Counted from the stretch's first letter, positions 7,049 to 16,756 are shown. The stretch is 64,000 nt of DNA from Ignavibacteria bacterium UBA2360 (GCA_002344125.1 DDTQ01000012.1:548748-612747), one strand, 5' to 3'. Notes: a model not told the origin generated them from the letters alone. Numbers and translations are program-made.

Positions 7049-8263
7049 TTAAGCTGTTTGGGCATCTCTCCGTTTTATCAGTAACTTAGTTGTAACCAAA
7101 AGTAATATTCCGCCTATCAGATTTGAAGCAACCACCAAAAATAGCGCCGTCTGCAGATTACTGATATCCGATATCTTACCTATCAAAGCCGGCGCAGGCG
7201 TTGAGCCAATCAAATGTACGGTAAACAAGTAAAATGCGAATGCCGTGGCTTTAAGCGCGCCCGGCACAATATCCTGTATCAATGCTACCATTGGACCATA
7301 ATAAAAGGTCATTAAATAAGTTGCCATCACTAATGTCACCAAAAGCAAAATTTCATTTTGCGTGGTTAATGTTATATACATCAGCGGTGTAGCCAGTATG
7401 AACGCTATCGCCATAGCAAGTGATCGCGGCTTTTTATACTTATTGTACAACAGGTCACTAAAATAACCACCGCTGTAAATTCCCAGCGGACCGCCAATTA
7501 TCACCGCAAGACCTATTGTAATTGATGCCTGGTCAACTGAATAATTATGAAAACGAATAAAAAATTGTGTCATCCAGCTGATAATTGCTGATGATGTAAA
7601 CGTAAGCATTATCCCCGATACAAGTGTCATTATATAAGCAGGGGTTTTAAAAAGCTGTAAAATATTCCTGGTGTTTACCTCAGATGTATTCCTATGCTCA
7701 TGCTTGGTTTCTTTTATCCTCAAAGCTGTTAGCGCAAGAATTATACCGGGGATTGCCACTATAAAAAAACAGGCTCTCCAGCCTAATTTTGAGCCCAGCA
7801 CTCCCGCAAGTATCATTCCTAGCGTACCGCCAAAGAACATTCCTAAATGAAATATTGAACTTGCGCGTGCGCGTTTTTCCAGTGGGAAATTATCTGCTAT
7901 AAGGGATGTCGCGGCAGGAGCGTAAGACGCTTCACCTATTCCAACCGCTGCGCGCGTGAATAAAAGCTGTGTGAAATTCTGAACCGTACCTGTCACAAAC
8001 GTTGCTATCGACCATATCGCGACACCCGCCGCTATGATGTTTTTCCTCACCCATTTATCGGCTAGTATGCCCAATGGCACTGAAAACGATGCATGTATTA
8101 TCATGAACACAGTACCTATCATTCCAAGCTCAAAATCACTCAGATTGAAATCAGCTTTCAGGTAACTGAATAAAGGAAATACAACCTGCCTGTCAAAATA
8201 ATTGATGAATTCGATCAGCGTTAAGACAAGCAGTATCTTCGAGGGAGCCTCGATTTTTTTCAA
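7049..8263 (-). CDS. MFS transporter, Spinster-like
   Basis: This 404-residue protein has twelve predicted membrane helices. The first is preceded by INYFDRQVVFPL, and the MFS signature GILADKWVRKNII follows helix 2, with GEASYAPAATSLIADNF in helices 4-5, a combination typical of the Spinster/hexuronate-type major facilitator group. The substrate cannot be told from sequence. It starts at a TTG at 8263 (MKKIEAPSK); no ATG is available upstream. It lies 34 bp after pepA on the same strand and may be co-transcribed with it, perhaps linking peptide or amino-acid breakdown to transport, but that is inference. Confidence 0.85.
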   Translation of the reverse strand: MKKIEAPSKILLVLTLIEFINYFDRQVVFPLFSYLKADFNLSDFELGMIGTVFMIIHASFSVPLGILADKWVRKNIIAAGVAIWSIATFVTGTVQNFTQLLFTRAAVGIGEASYAPAATSLIADNFPLEKRARASSIFHLGMFFGGTLGMILAGVLGSKLGWRACFFIVAIPGIILALTALRIKETKHEHRNTSEVNTRNILQLFKTPAYIMTLVSGIMLTFTSSAIISWMTQFFIRFHNYSVDQASITIGLAVIIGGPLGIYSGGYFSDLLYNKYKKPRSLAMAIAFILATPLMYITLTTQNEILLLVTLVMATYLMTFYYGPMVALIQDIVPGALKATAFAFYLFTVHLIGSTPAPALIGKISDISNLQTALFLVVASNLIGGILLLVTTKLLIKRRDAQTA

Positions 8264-8297
8264 ACCGTCAGTGCCTCTTCTTTACCTTTATTTATAA

Positions 8298-9812
8298 TTA
8301 GTGTGAATATTGTTTAAGAAGCTCAGTAAGCAATCTTACGCCGTAACCCGTTGCGCCCGGTGTATGGTAATCTTCCGCGGATTCACCAAGACCCATTGCT
8401 ACGCTGGCAATATCCAGATGCGCCCAGGGATACTTATCCTGTACGAATTTCTTCAAAAATATTCCGCCCATAATTGTGCCTGCCTGTCTTGCCGGTCCCG
8501 AATTCTTAATATCAGCTATCTCACTCTTCATCAGTTTATCATACTCATCATATAACGGCAGCTCCCATACTCTTTCGTATGTTTTCTCGCCGGCAGCGAA
8601 TATCTTCTTGTTAAGCTCTTTATCATTGCCCATCAAACCTGCAAGCAGGTGACCGAAACAAATTATAGCCGCGCCGGTTAATGTACACAGGTCAATTACA
8701 GCCTTCGGTTTATAATTAGCCGCGTATTCAAGAGCGTCTGCAAGTATCAGCCTGCCCTCTGCGTCTGTGTTATCAATTTCAATGGTTATGCCGCCGTAGC
8801 TCTTTATCACATCGCCCGGCTTATACGCGTTGGCATCTGGCATATTTTCCACTGTGGGAATAAGTCCGATAAGATTCATTTTATACTTCAGTCTTGCAAC
8901 TGCTTCAAACGCTCCAACCACAGCGGCTGCGCCGCCCATATCCATCTTCATAGCGTCCATACCTGCGGCTGGCTTTATCGAAATTCCGCCCGAATCAAAC
9001 GTTACGCCTTTACCTACAAGTACTACCGGCTTCTCTGATTTGTTAGCACCGAAATACTGAAGTATCAAAAATCTGGGTGGATTCACACTGCCTTTTCCAA
9101 CGTTAATTACGCCGCCCATGTTAAGCTGCGCTATTTTCTTTTCATCATATACCGTTACCTGGTAACCTGCTTTTGTGCTGGATTTCTTTACGAACTCGGC
9201 GAATTTATCCGGTGTTAAAAAGTTCGAAGGCTCATTCTCAAGCTCTCTTGCAATAATTGCCGCGTCACAGATAACTTTCGCGTCTTTAAGAGCCTCTGTG
9301 CCTTCACGGGTGTATTTGGGTGAATCAGTAAAGAAAATAACTTCGTTAAAATGTACAAAATCATTTTTGGAATGATACTTCTTGGGTGAATACTGCGTCA
9401 AAAATACTCCTTCGCAGATTGCCTGCATAATATCATAATGCGAAGCATTGGTTACGCTTTTTATGTATGCAAGGTCCGGTACTTCAAATCCCACAGATGT
9501 CAGTTTCATGGCGTTAAGCTTTCTGGCCGCAGATGCGTATGTTTTTCTTATAGCCTCAAGCGTAATTTCTTTGCTGTTGCCTAGTCCAATAACCATAAGT
9601 CTCTTGCTGCGGTTATCAGGCCCAAGGTATGTCAGAACAGTGGTGTTTGATTTTGCCTTAAAGTCATTGGTCTCAATTAACGTATCAAGGGTTCCTTTGA
9701 ATAATGTGTTCAGCCAGTGCATCTTTGTTGATACCTGGTCTTCAAAGGTTACCGATGCTACTACATCGGCTTTAATATCCTTGATCTTCTTTACCTCATA
9801 TTTGATTTTCAT
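8298..9812 (-). CDS. pepA: Cytosolic leucyl aminopeptidase (M17)
   Basis: This 504-residue enzyme removes N-terminal amino acids from peptides, using two divalent metals. The M17 signatures are intact: VGKGVTFDSGGISIKP with metal ligands K268 and D273 and catalytic K280, D291 in KMDMGG, and NTDAEGRLILADAL with D350, E352 and catalytic R354. The N-terminal domain (1-170) is the usual non-catalytic one. Length and ATG start are normal. In some bacteria PepA also binds DNA; nothing here tests that. The MFS gene follows 34 bp downstream. Confidence 0.95.
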   Translation of the reverse strand: MKIKYEVKKIKDIKADVVASVTFEDQVSTKMHWLNTLFKGTLDTLIETNDFKAKSNTTVLTYLGPDNRSKRLMVIGLGNSKEITLEAIRKTYASAARKLNAMKLTSVGFEVPDLAYIKSVTNASHYDIMQAICEGVFLTQYSPKKYHSKNDFVHFNEVIFFTDSPKYTREGTEALKDAKVICDAAIIARELENEPSNFLTPDKFAEFVKKSSTKAGYQVTVYDEKKIAQLNMGGVINVGKGSVNPPRFLILQYFGANKSEKPVVLVGKGVTFDSGGISIKPAAGMDAMKMDMGGAAAVVGAFEAVARLKYKMNLIGLIPTVENMPDANAYKPGDVIKSYGGITIEIDNTDAEGRLILADALEYAANYKPKAVIDLCTLTGAAIICFGHLLAGLMGNDKELNKKIFAAGEKTYERVWELPLYDEYDKLMKSEIADIKNSGPARQAGTIMGGIFLKKFVQDKYPWAHLDIASVAMGLGESAEDYHTPGATGYGVRLLTELLKQYSH

Positions 9813-10079
9813 TTATGTCTCCGCGTAAAATAAGTTTTATATTTTTTTAATTTTATTGATTTTAGTTTTTATTGAGATCAAACTAAGTTTGATCGAATCC
9901 CGCATCATGCGGGTTGTTCATGCTGCTTTTGTTGATTCTTTTGTAATTCACTTTTACTTCTGCTTCAGTGAACTCGTACAAAGTAAGGTTTCACATCTCA
10001 CGCCTGCCTTATCGAGCGAATGCGCGAGAAGGTTTCACATTTCACATCTGACGTTTCACGTTTCACGTCTCACATTTCT
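9813..10079. other. Intergenic region with TTTCAC tract
   Basis: The region between nrnA and pepA holds a gatcaaacTaaGtttgatc palindrome (9878-9896), a ccgcatcatgcgg hairpin and, at 10031-10077, serial ttcacatt / ttcacgtt units like those at 2812 and 23343. No gene was recognised. Confidence 0.55.
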
Positions 10080-11075
10080 TCACAGATATTTTTCCGCCTT
10101 CGCCGTCACATCCTTCACCAGCTTATCAATATCTCCGCCCGGTATGAATGCCCCTGAAGCGTTCTGATGTCCGCCGCCGCCGAACTCTCCGGCCAGCTCA
10201 TTCGAAAAAACATCGCCGTTTGAGCGGAAGCTCAGCTTCACACCGCGAAGTGTCTGGGTAATTACTATTCCAAGCACCACAGTTTCCAGGCTCATTAAGT
10301 GTGAACTGAATCCTTCAATTGCGTATTCATCTGTTGAAGATTCTTCAAAATCTTTTCTGTGAATTACTGAATACGCCAGCCTGCCGTTATACATCAATGT
10401 TATATTGTTCAGAAACCTGCCCAGCAGGTGAAGCCTGCCTAATGATGACTTATTGTATATTTCTGAATAAATATCATATGGATTTAATCCATAAGTCAGA
10501 AGGTCTGCTATTATTGTATGAGTCTCCTCATCTGTACGGTTAAACTTGAACGAACCGGTGTCCGTCATGATGGCAGCATATAAAGCCTGCGCCATTTCTT
10601 TGGTAATGATACCCGTTTTACCTTCAGCTTTTTCAATATCTTTAAAGAACCTGTACAGTATCTCGCCCGTGGCGGGGGAGTCTGTATCAACTATATACTC
10701 ATCAAACAACTCCGGTTTGAATCCCAGGTGATGATCTATCAGTATTTTTTTTGCCTTACTCGCATGAATGTAAGGAGCCAATGTCCTTACTCGTTCGAAT
10801 TCATTCGTATCAAGTATAAATATCACATCAGCGTTTAAAATACGCTCCTTGTGCTTCGCTTCATCAAACTGCTCTATCACCCGTTCCTTATCAAGGAATG
10901 TGTAATTGTCAGGCGTAGGGGAATAGTTCAAAATTCCGGCGTTTTTGCCGAGTGACTTTAAATATAACTGAAGAGCAATTTCACTGCCTATTGAATCCCC
11001 ATCGGGGTTTACGTGGCTTGTTATTATAAACTCTTGATTATTATTAATTAAACTAACAATATCCCTATTCATCAT
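10080..11075 (-). CDS. nrnA: DHH/DHHA1 phosphoesterase (NrnA-like)
   Basis: This 331-residue protein carries the DHH-domain motifs: SHVNPDGDSIGSE (about 20-32), D89 in LDTNEFERV, and DHH at 114-116. These bind two Mn ions. The C-terminal DHHA1 domain contains FGGGGHQNASGAF. NrnA-type enzymes degrade 2-5 nt oligoribonucleotides and pAp; related family members hydrolyse cyclic dinucleotide products. The protein is cytosolic and of normal length. Two adjacent ATGs (11075 and 11072) are possible starts. The gene stands alone, with a repeat desert upstream. Confidence 0.88.
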   Translation of the reverse strand: MMNRDIVSLINNNQEFIITSHVNPDGDSIGSEIALQLYLKSLGKNAGILNYSPTPDNYTFLDKERVIEQFDEAKHKERILNADVIFILDTNEFERVRTLAPYIHASKAKKILIDHHLGFKPELFDEYIVDTDSPATGEILYRFFKDIEKAEGKTGIITKEMAQALYAAIMTDTGSFKFNRTDEETHTIIADLLTYGLNPYDIYSEIYNKSSLGRLHLLGRFLNNITLMYNGRLAYSVIHRKDFEESSTDEYAIEGFSSHLMSLETVVLGIVITQTLRGVKLSFRSNGDVFSNELAGEFGGGGHQNASGAFIPGGDIDKLVKDVTAKAEKYL

Positions 11076-11137
11076 GTCAAAAAAGTAATATAATTAAAAA
11101 ATAAGGATTTAGCAATGATTTTTTATGATTGAATGCA

Positions 11138-11327
11138 AAGCCCATCGTGATAAATGCTATCATCAATCACCGCTTCAAGTCCCCCTTGAAAAGAGGGAGT
11201 AAGACCTGCCGGATTACTTCAATCCACGATCTTTAGAAAATCAATTTCCAACTTAACTCTACGTTGGGGATTTTATAAACAAGTCTACCACATTCAAACT
11301 CTTTCGTGTACAAACGTGTCGCCCTGA
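11138..11327. repeat. 190-bp direct repeat, copy 1
   Basis: It aligns without gaps to 11838-12027, exactly 700 bp away. I count about 14 differences by eye. It includes a CCCCCTTgaaaAGAGGGAG hairpin and cacattcaaactcttt, a 16-mer shared with the queG repeat array. Confidence 0.85.
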
Positions 11328-11451
11328 GCGCAACAAATGAACCGTAGTCGAACCCTTTCAGGGTTCGTACTTAGAAATTTGGTTTATCCTCACAAGCCCT
11401 AAAAGCCGCAGAATAAGTTCTGAAAGTGACTCGACTGATGATTACCAGCTT

Positions 11452-11560
11452 CTCGTTGGAGTGCATCAACTGTGCGCGCCTGCCGCAGGCATGGTTGATG
11501 CAAGCACTGAACTGCAGGGGCAGTCAGGCATAGTCAGTGCACTCCACGAAAAGCAAACTG
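11452..11560. repeat. TGGAGTGCATCAAC palindromic element with two nested micro-hairpins
   Basis: It runs from ttctcgttggagtgcatcaa to tcagtgcactccacgaaaag. The reverse-complement copy at 28708-28790 lacks the cgcgcctgccgcaggcatgg segment present here at 11475-11494. A second segment, actgcaggggcagtcaggca, splits a GCACTGA/TCAGTGC stem in both copies. A shorter relative lies at 60764-60815. Confidence 0.8.
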
Positions 11561-11691
11561 ATTTATGAGTAAACATAAAACCTTCCGGATCACAAAGTCT
11601 TGCCTGGTTATATCTTTGGTATAACAAAAAAGACGACCCACCAATGCCAAACACAGGTACATCTGGTCGTCTCTACAAAAACAATATTTAT

Positions 11692-11741
11692 TGTCGCCCT
11701 GAGCGCGTGCCCGCCCATGGCGTGGGAGTCGAAGCACTGTT
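11692..11741. repeat. CTGAGCG/GAGTCGAAG palindrome with nested 20-mer
   Basis: tgtcgccctgagcg is followed by cgtgcccgcccatggcgtgg (11706-11725) and then gagtcgaagcact. The same host element with a closely related 21-nt insert is inside queG. The host form at about 13940-13970 has no insert. Confidence 0.8.
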
Positions 11742-11837
11742 ATTGCAGCCTGTTTTATGCCAACTACAAAGCTTATTGTCCGAAAAAGATCCTCCAAGCA
11801 CAAGCCACGAAGTGGCGCAATATCTCAGCGATGGGCG

Positions 11838-12027
11838 AAGCCCATCATGATAAATGGGATCATCAATCACCGTTTCCAGTCCCCCTTGAAAAGGGGGAGT
11901 AAGAGCTGCCGGATTATATCAATCCACGATCTTTGGTAAATCAATTTCCAACTTAACTCTACATTGGGGATTTTATAAACAAGTTTACCACATTCAAACT
12001 CTTTCGTGTACAAACGTGCCGCCCTGA
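11838..12027. repeat. 190-bp direct repeat, copy 2
   Basis: This is the second copy of the block at 11138-11327. It is directly preceded by the agccacgaagtggc..gatgggc unit, which is absent before copy 1 apart from its last few bases. Confidence 0.85.
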
Positions 12028-12451
12028 CTGGCTTGACAGTTGGCACGTCTCAATATTATCCTCCACTTCGTCATGATGGTTGGTGTCGCTTCTAAAAGCC
12101 ACGAAGTGGCGCAATATCTCAGCGATGGGCGTAGCCCATCGAAATATACATTACTATTGCACAAGCCCCGGAGGGGCGTAATACAATCACATAACCTGCA
12201 AGGTCTTAAAGACCTTGCAGGTTTAAGTTTCATTGGAAATCAAATATGTCCAAATTTTGGTCATTCACGCACTCTCCTTTGGGCTGCAAGTCTTGGTTCT
12301 AAGAGAGGGCAATCACGCCCAAGGCGTGATGGGTGGGGTCGCTTATAAAAGTTACAATCATCCCCCTCATAAAAAAAAACGAACCAATGCCATAGTCATG
12401 CTCATCCGGTCGCCTCTACAAAAACAATATCTTCCTGTTACTCTCTACAAC

Positions 12452-13807
12452 CTACGATGCGCTCAACTGCACACCCTTGCAATCAAAATAAGCCGCGTCA
12501 TTATCATACTTTGCCTTCCATTTCCGGTTAGCGATCATCTTCAGATTCTCAACCACATCATCAACTTCACTTTCTGTGTTAAAGATACCAAACGATATCC
12601 TCACCGCGCCGCCTATATCAAACTTCTCACCGCTGCGCAGCCTTGTTATAATCTGTTCGGAATCATCCCTTCCCAGTAAAAAGCTCAGGTAGGGATGCGC
12701 GCAAAATCTCCCGTTCCTTGTAGCAATAGCCGCTTCGTGATTAAGTATATCAGCAACCAGTCCGTTACTAAGCTCCCCAATATTAAATGTTATTACTCCA
12801 AGTCTGTCTTCTGCGGCAATATCACCAAGCAAATTTATCTCAGGGACTTCCTTTAATCTGTTCAGCGCGTATTCTGTTAATTCAACTTCATGCTGCCGTA
12901 TGTTATCGAGTCCCGCCTTACTTAAAAAGTTTAGCGACTCCGCAAGCGCTATCGCGCCGGCGATGTTCGGTGTCCCGCCCTGATGTCTGTCAGGTGAGCT
13001 TGCGTAAATATAGTCATGTTCGCTCACAAATAAAACCGTTCCGCCGCCGGGTGTGTATGGCTGAACCCTGTCAAGCACATCTCTTGGTCCAAATAAAAAC
13101 GCCGACCCGAACGGCGCGTACGCTTTATGTCCCGCTGCCGCAAGAAAATCTATATGCTGCGGATCGTCATTGGGCTTAACATCAATCTGCCTGTGTGCAA
13201 GCAATTGCGCCGCGTCAACAAGTATCCGCGCGCCGTGTTTATGCGCCAGCTCAGCTATTTTGTGTATATCATTTATATAACCCGTAACATTTGAAGCGCC
13301 GGTTACCGCTACGAGTTTCACTTTATTGTTCTTCAGTTTTGCCTCAAGGTCATCCAGGTCCAGTGACCCGTCTTTGTTAACCCCGAAGTGCATTGTCTCG
13401 CCTCTGTGCCTGTGCGGCAGGTCGTTGGAATGATGCTCCATCAAAGAGATCAATGTTATTCCGTCATGATCCTTCATCAGCCATGCAGTCATATCAAGCG
13501 CGCTGGTGGTATTGGCGGTAAGCACTATCGCGTTATCCGGTTTGCTCGCATTTATAAAATTAAATATCGTCTCATATACGCGGTCAAAAAGCTCGGTAGA
13601 TATCATACTTAAATAATGTTTACCGCGGTGAACATTTGAGTAGTAGTTCTTTATGAAATCAATATACTTATTTAATACAGTGCTGCAGGGGTGTGTTGAT
13701 GCGCCGTGATCAAGATAGATCAGGTTTTTTGGCTCTGTGCTTCCGTAAACCTGGAAGCACTTCTTTGTGATGGGAAATTCTTCCCTGATATAATTTATAT
13801 CTAACAT
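12452..13807 (-). CDS. Class V aminotransferase, cysteine-desulfurase-like
   Basis: This 451-residue PLP enzyme has the class V layout: YLDHGASTHPC (31-41), MEHHSNDLP (123-131), the cofactor-binding D198 in ILVDAAQ, and the Schiff-base lysine K228 in AAAGHKAYAPFG. This is the SufS/CsdA-like group, and a cysteine occurs in the C-terminal RNGRFCAHPYL, near where desulfurases carry their catalytic Cys. No suf or isc scaffold genes are nearby, so a role in Fe-S assembly is not supported by context. It may be a free-standing cysteine/selenocysteine lyase-like enzyme. The ATG at 13807 is normal. The downstream side is repeat-rich. Confidence 0.8.
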   Translation of the reverse strand: MLDINYIREEFPITKKCFQVYGSTEPKNLIYLDHGASTHPCSTVLNKYIDFIKNYYSNVHRGKHYLSMISTELFDRVYETIFNFINASKPDNAIVLTANTTSALDMTAWLMKDHDGITLISLMEHHSNDLPHRHRGETMHFGVNKDGSLDLDDLEAKLKNNKVKLVAVTGASNVTGYINDIHKIAELAHKHGARILVDAAQLLAHRQIDVKPNDDPQHIDFLAAAGHKAYAPFGSAFLFGPRDVLDRVQPYTPGGGTVLFVSEHDYIYASSPDRHQGGTPNIAGAIALAESLNFLSKAGLDNIRQHEVELTEYALNRLKEVPEINLLGDIAAEDRLGVITFNIGELSNGLVADILNHEAAIATRNGRFCAHPYLSFLLGRDDSEQIITRLRSGEKFDIGGAVRISFGIFNTESEVDDVVENLKMIANRKWKAKYDNDAAYFDCKGVQLSAS

Positions 13808-14122
13808 TATTGGATGGAGGTGGAAAGCATTTATTTAAATTGAATTAGCTCAAAATTACTAATAACCATTTTCTATTGCAATGAAAACAAAGAATAGTCA
13901 CCATTCTGTACCAAAATCGCACAGGTATATGTCGCACTTTGCCAATGTCGCACTGAGCGGAGTCGAAGTGCAAAACACCAAATGTCCCTCCCCCTTTACA
14001 AGGGGGAGTCAAACAACATTGCCACCTAAATTGCATGTGAGCTGACTTACTAAATCATCAATTATTCGGAAACTATTATTGCCTAACCTTAATTTTGATT
14101 TTATAGTATATTTTGGCAATAA
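13808..14122. repeat. Intergenic region with short palindromes
   Basis: This holds the insert-free form of the GTCGCnCTGAGCGGAGTCGAAGTGC element (about 13940-13970) and a CTCCCCCTTtacAAGGGGGAG hairpin (13989-14010). The last 40 bp before 14123 are AT-rich and probably hold the promoter of the T9SS cargo genes, but no exact -7 box was found. Confidence 0.6.
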
Positions 14123-15415
14123 ATGAAGAGATTCTTAATAATACTATTAGTTCTAACCGGTGTCACTCTGTACGCTCAGCAATACTGGCTTCAGGTCAGT
14201 TCACCAACTAACCAGAAACTAAAAAGAGGAATGTTTGTTGATTCCTTAAACGGCTGGATAGCCGGCGATTCCGGGGTGATTCTCCATACATCAAACAGCG
14301 GCAATAACTGGGTTCTGCAGAACTCCGGCACAACTGATGGTATTGATGATGTTTTTTTCATAAATCAAACCACCGGGTGGGTTATTACAAATGGTTACCT
14401 TTTTAACGGAACAATCATCCTGAAAACCACAAATGCGGGATTAAACTGGACTTCTGCGCGATTTGAAGATTCCACAGTAGTCTATAACCAAATTTATTTT
14501 CTTAATCCTACAACCGGATTTTTAACAGGCTATAGCGGCTACATTCTTAAATCTACAAATGCCGGTCTAAACTGGTTCAGCACAACAATTGATACCGCTT
14601 ATTGCCCTCCATTGTATCTTTTTCCCAAACACGATATTTACTTTATCAATGATATGACAGGCTTCGCCTGCGGAGGACAGGTCGATATACAGGGCATGAT
14701 CTGGCGCACAACCGATGCCGGGCTCAACTGGAAAACTTACTGCCTGGCGGCCGAGCCTCTCTACGAGATCAAGGCTATCAACCAAAATATTATCTTTGCG
14801 ACCGGGGGCGATTTTGAATACGGGCTCGCGAATGTTTATTCAACCAATGGGGGAGTCAACTGGATCTACGATCCCGTTATGAAACTGCTCGGCAGGGGAC
14901 AGTCCCTGGGAATGAGAACACCCAACGAGATTTGGGTTCCGCTGGATTACATAGACTATTTTGCTGTTACTACCGATTCCGGGTTCAATGCTGTAGATTG
15001 GCGCGAAGTTCCATACCCCGGAAATGAAGGAATGAACTATACATTCTTCGTAACTCCCACGCTCGGCTGGTCAGTCGCGGATTCAGGCAGGATCTATAAA
15101 TATAACTCATCAATCATAGGCATTGCCGGCAATAACAATGAACCGCTTCCCGAAGCTTTCACAATTGATCAAAACTACCCGAATCCGTTCAACCCAGAAA
15201 CCAGAATTGGATACACCCTCAACCGTTCTGTAATAGTCAGGATAGAAATACTTAATTTGCTGGGGCAAACCGTTGATGTACTGCTCAACAGTTTTCAGCC
15301 CTCGGGTTACCACAGCGTTTCATGGAATGCTTCTGCGTTCCCAAGCGGCGTATATTTTTGCAGGATAACTGCCGGAAGTTATGATAAAACTATCAAAATG
15401 CTCCTGCTCAAATAA
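14123..15415 (+). CDS. Secreted Ycf48-like beta-propeller protein with T9SS sorting domain
   Basis: This 430-residue protein has a signal peptide (1-18, ending LYAQ). It then has about six repeats of the BNR/Ycf48 type (GWIAGDSGVILHTSNSGNNW, GWVITNG.. and TNAGLNW variants), as in photosystem II assembly factor-like propellers. The last ~85 residues are a type A T9SS C-terminal domain: QNYPNPFNPETRIGYTL, then GLYxR-type strands and a terminal KMLLLK. It should be exported through Sec and then T9SS and attached to the surface or released. The ligand is unknown. It is a close paralogue of the next gene (16 bp downstream), a tandem duplication. Confidence 0.85.
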   Translation: MKRFLIILLVLTGVTLYAQQYWLQVSSPTNQKLKRGMFVDSLNGWIAGDSGVILHTSNSGNNWVLQNSGTTDGIDDVFFINQTTGWVITNGYLFNGTIILKTTNAGLNWTSARFEDSTVVYNQIYFLNPTTGFLTGYSGYILKSTNAGLNWFSTTIDTAYCPPLYLFPKHDIYFINDMTGFACGGQVDIQGMIWRTTDAGLNWKTYCLAAEPLYEIKAINQNIIFATGGDFEYGLANVYSTNGGVNWIYDPVMKLLGRGQSLGMRTPNEIWVPLDYIDYFAVTTDSGFNAVDWREVPYPGNEGMNYTFFVTPTLGWSVADSGRIYKYNSSIIGIAGNNNEPLPEAFTIDQNYPNPFNPETRIGYTLNRSVIVRIEILNLLGQTVDVLLNSFQPSGYHSVSWNASAFPSGVYFCRITAGSYDKTIKMLLLK

Positions 15416-15431
15416 ATAACATGTTTAGATA

Positions 15432-16733
15432 ATGAAATATAAGTTTATAATACTCGCCGCATTGCTCCTGGTTTTATCGGCCTTTCAGGTTCTTTCCCAG
15501 GACTACTGGCTTAGAGTGCCTTCACCCACCGAAAGAATTCTGACCAAGTGCGCGTTTGTCGATTCCGTTTATGGATGGGCAGCGGGTGATTCCGGTACCA
15601 TCATTAACACCACAAACAGCGGAGCCTCATGGCAGCTGCAGAATTCCGGCGTGCAGAACTATAACATAGATGATATTTTTTTCCTGAATCGCAGACTTGG
15701 CTGGGCGCTGGCGAATGATTACCTTTTCATCGGTTCAATTGTTCTCCAAACTACTAACGGCGGACTCAATTGGTCTGAATCAAGGTTCCCGGATTCCAAT
15801 TATGTCGTAACCAATATTTATTACACTGATTCTCTTGCAGGTTACGCTACCGGCTTCAGCGGCAGGATCTACAGAACAACCAATGGCGGAAATAACTGGA
15901 TAGAGTGTGTCATTGATACCGCAGGATGTCCGTACCTCTACGGTTTCCCTAAACACCGTGTCAGTTTCATAAACTCTACAACAGGGTTTTTGTGCGGCGG
16001 AAAGTATGATATTGTTGGTGCTGTGTGGCGCACTACCAACGCGGGAGTCAACTGGAGCACTTACTGCCTGACACCTGAGCCGCTGTTTGATATTAAAGTC
16101 ATTAATGAAAACAAGATCATTTCAAGCGGGGGTGATTTTGAATTCGGTGCGATTACTACTACCACGTGGAACAATACCGCCAGCTGGAAATATCTCAATA
16201 TCGGGCTCTTCGGTGTTGCAAGAGATCTTGCTTTCAGAACAGAAAAAGAAGTATGGATGCCCCTCTCGTTTGCGCAGGCATGGGCAGTGCATCTTGATTC
16301 CTGCAACCAGGATATCCCGTGGATAAGTGTTCCCGCGCCGGATTCCACCGCCGTTTACGCTGCAAAATTCCTGTCGCCTTCGCTTGGATTTGCGTTCGGA
16401 TCTTATGGCGCAATATTAAAATACAACACGGCTGTCATTGGTATCACACCGGGAAGCACAATTGTTCCAAACAGGTCATCACTCGGGCAGAACTATCCTA
16501 ACCCGTTCAATCCCTCCACCAATATTTCATACTATCTTGCCAAAGGTGATTATGTGAACATAACTTTGTATGATATCACCGGTAAAAGGATAAAAGTATT
16601 TGTTGAAGGTTACCGCCCTGCGGGCTACAACAATTTCAAATTCCTGAACTATGGACTAGCCTCTGGTGTTTACATCTACAAGATCGATGCAGGTAATTTC
16701 TCGGAATCTAAAAAAATGGTTTTACTAAAATAA
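15432..16733 (+). CDS. Secreted Ycf48-like beta-propeller protein, tandem paralogue
   Basis: This 433-residue protein has the same plan as its upstream neighbour: signal peptide (about 1-22, ending VLSQ), the matching start DYWLRVPSPTERILTKCAFV, propeller repeats with TNGGLNW and TNAGVNW, and a C-terminal sorting domain starting GQNYPNPFNPSTNISYYL and ending KKMVLLK. The two proteins align over their full length with similar spacing, so they arose by duplication, but their DNA has diverged substantially. They are probably co-transcribed. The 3' end runs into a tandem hairpin array and a terminator shared with the convergent gene. Confidence 0.85.
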   Translation: MKYKFIILAALLLVLSAFQVLSQDYWLRVPSPTERILTKCAFVDSVYGWAAGDSGTIINTTNSGASWQLQNSGVQNYNIDDIFFLNRRLGWALANDYLFIGSIVLQTTNGGLNWSESRFPDSNYVVTNIYYTDSLAGYATGFSGRIYRTTNGGNNWIECVIDTAGCPYLYGFPKHRVSFINSTTGFLCGGKYDIVGAVWRTTNAGVNWSTYCLTPEPLFDIKVINENKIISSGGDFEFGAITTTTWNNTASWKYLNIGLFGVARDLAFRTEKEVWMPLSFAQAWAVHLDSCNQDIPWISVPAPDSTAVYAAKFLSPSLGFAFGSYGAILKYNTAVIGITPGSTIVPNRSSLGQNYPNPFNPSTNISYYLAKGDYVNITLYDITGKRIKVFVEGYRPAGYNNFKFLNYGLASGVYIYKIDAGNFSESKKMVLLK

Positions 16734-16756
16734 CGCGTACAATTTCCCTTGAAGTG

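Larger units (their letters stand above)
11076..12451. repeat. Gene desert made of dispersed repeats
   Basis: Almost 1.4 kb without a credible gene. It contains the 190-bp direct repeats (11138-11327 and 11838-12027), a GTAGTCGAACCCtttcaGGGTTCG hairpin (11344-11367), palindromes at 11452-11560 and 11692-11741, two copies of an agccacgaagtggcgcaata unit (11803-11846, 12097-12140), two copies of a ~55-bp unit ending cctctacaaaaacaatat (11630-11690, 12375-12431), and hairpins at 12165-12178 and 12200-12226. Open frames here are low-complexity and overlap on both strands. Confidence 0.8.

Noticed and set aside
11534..12679. Several overlapping open frames of 60-148 codons
   Set aside because: They lie in repeat DNA on both strands, have low-complexity or repeat-derived residues and no family motifs; one overlaps the aminotransferase end.
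12452..13807. Annotation as SufS
   Set aside because: Catalytic motifs of class V are present, but no suf genes are adjacent and the sequence differs enough that the specific name is not safe.
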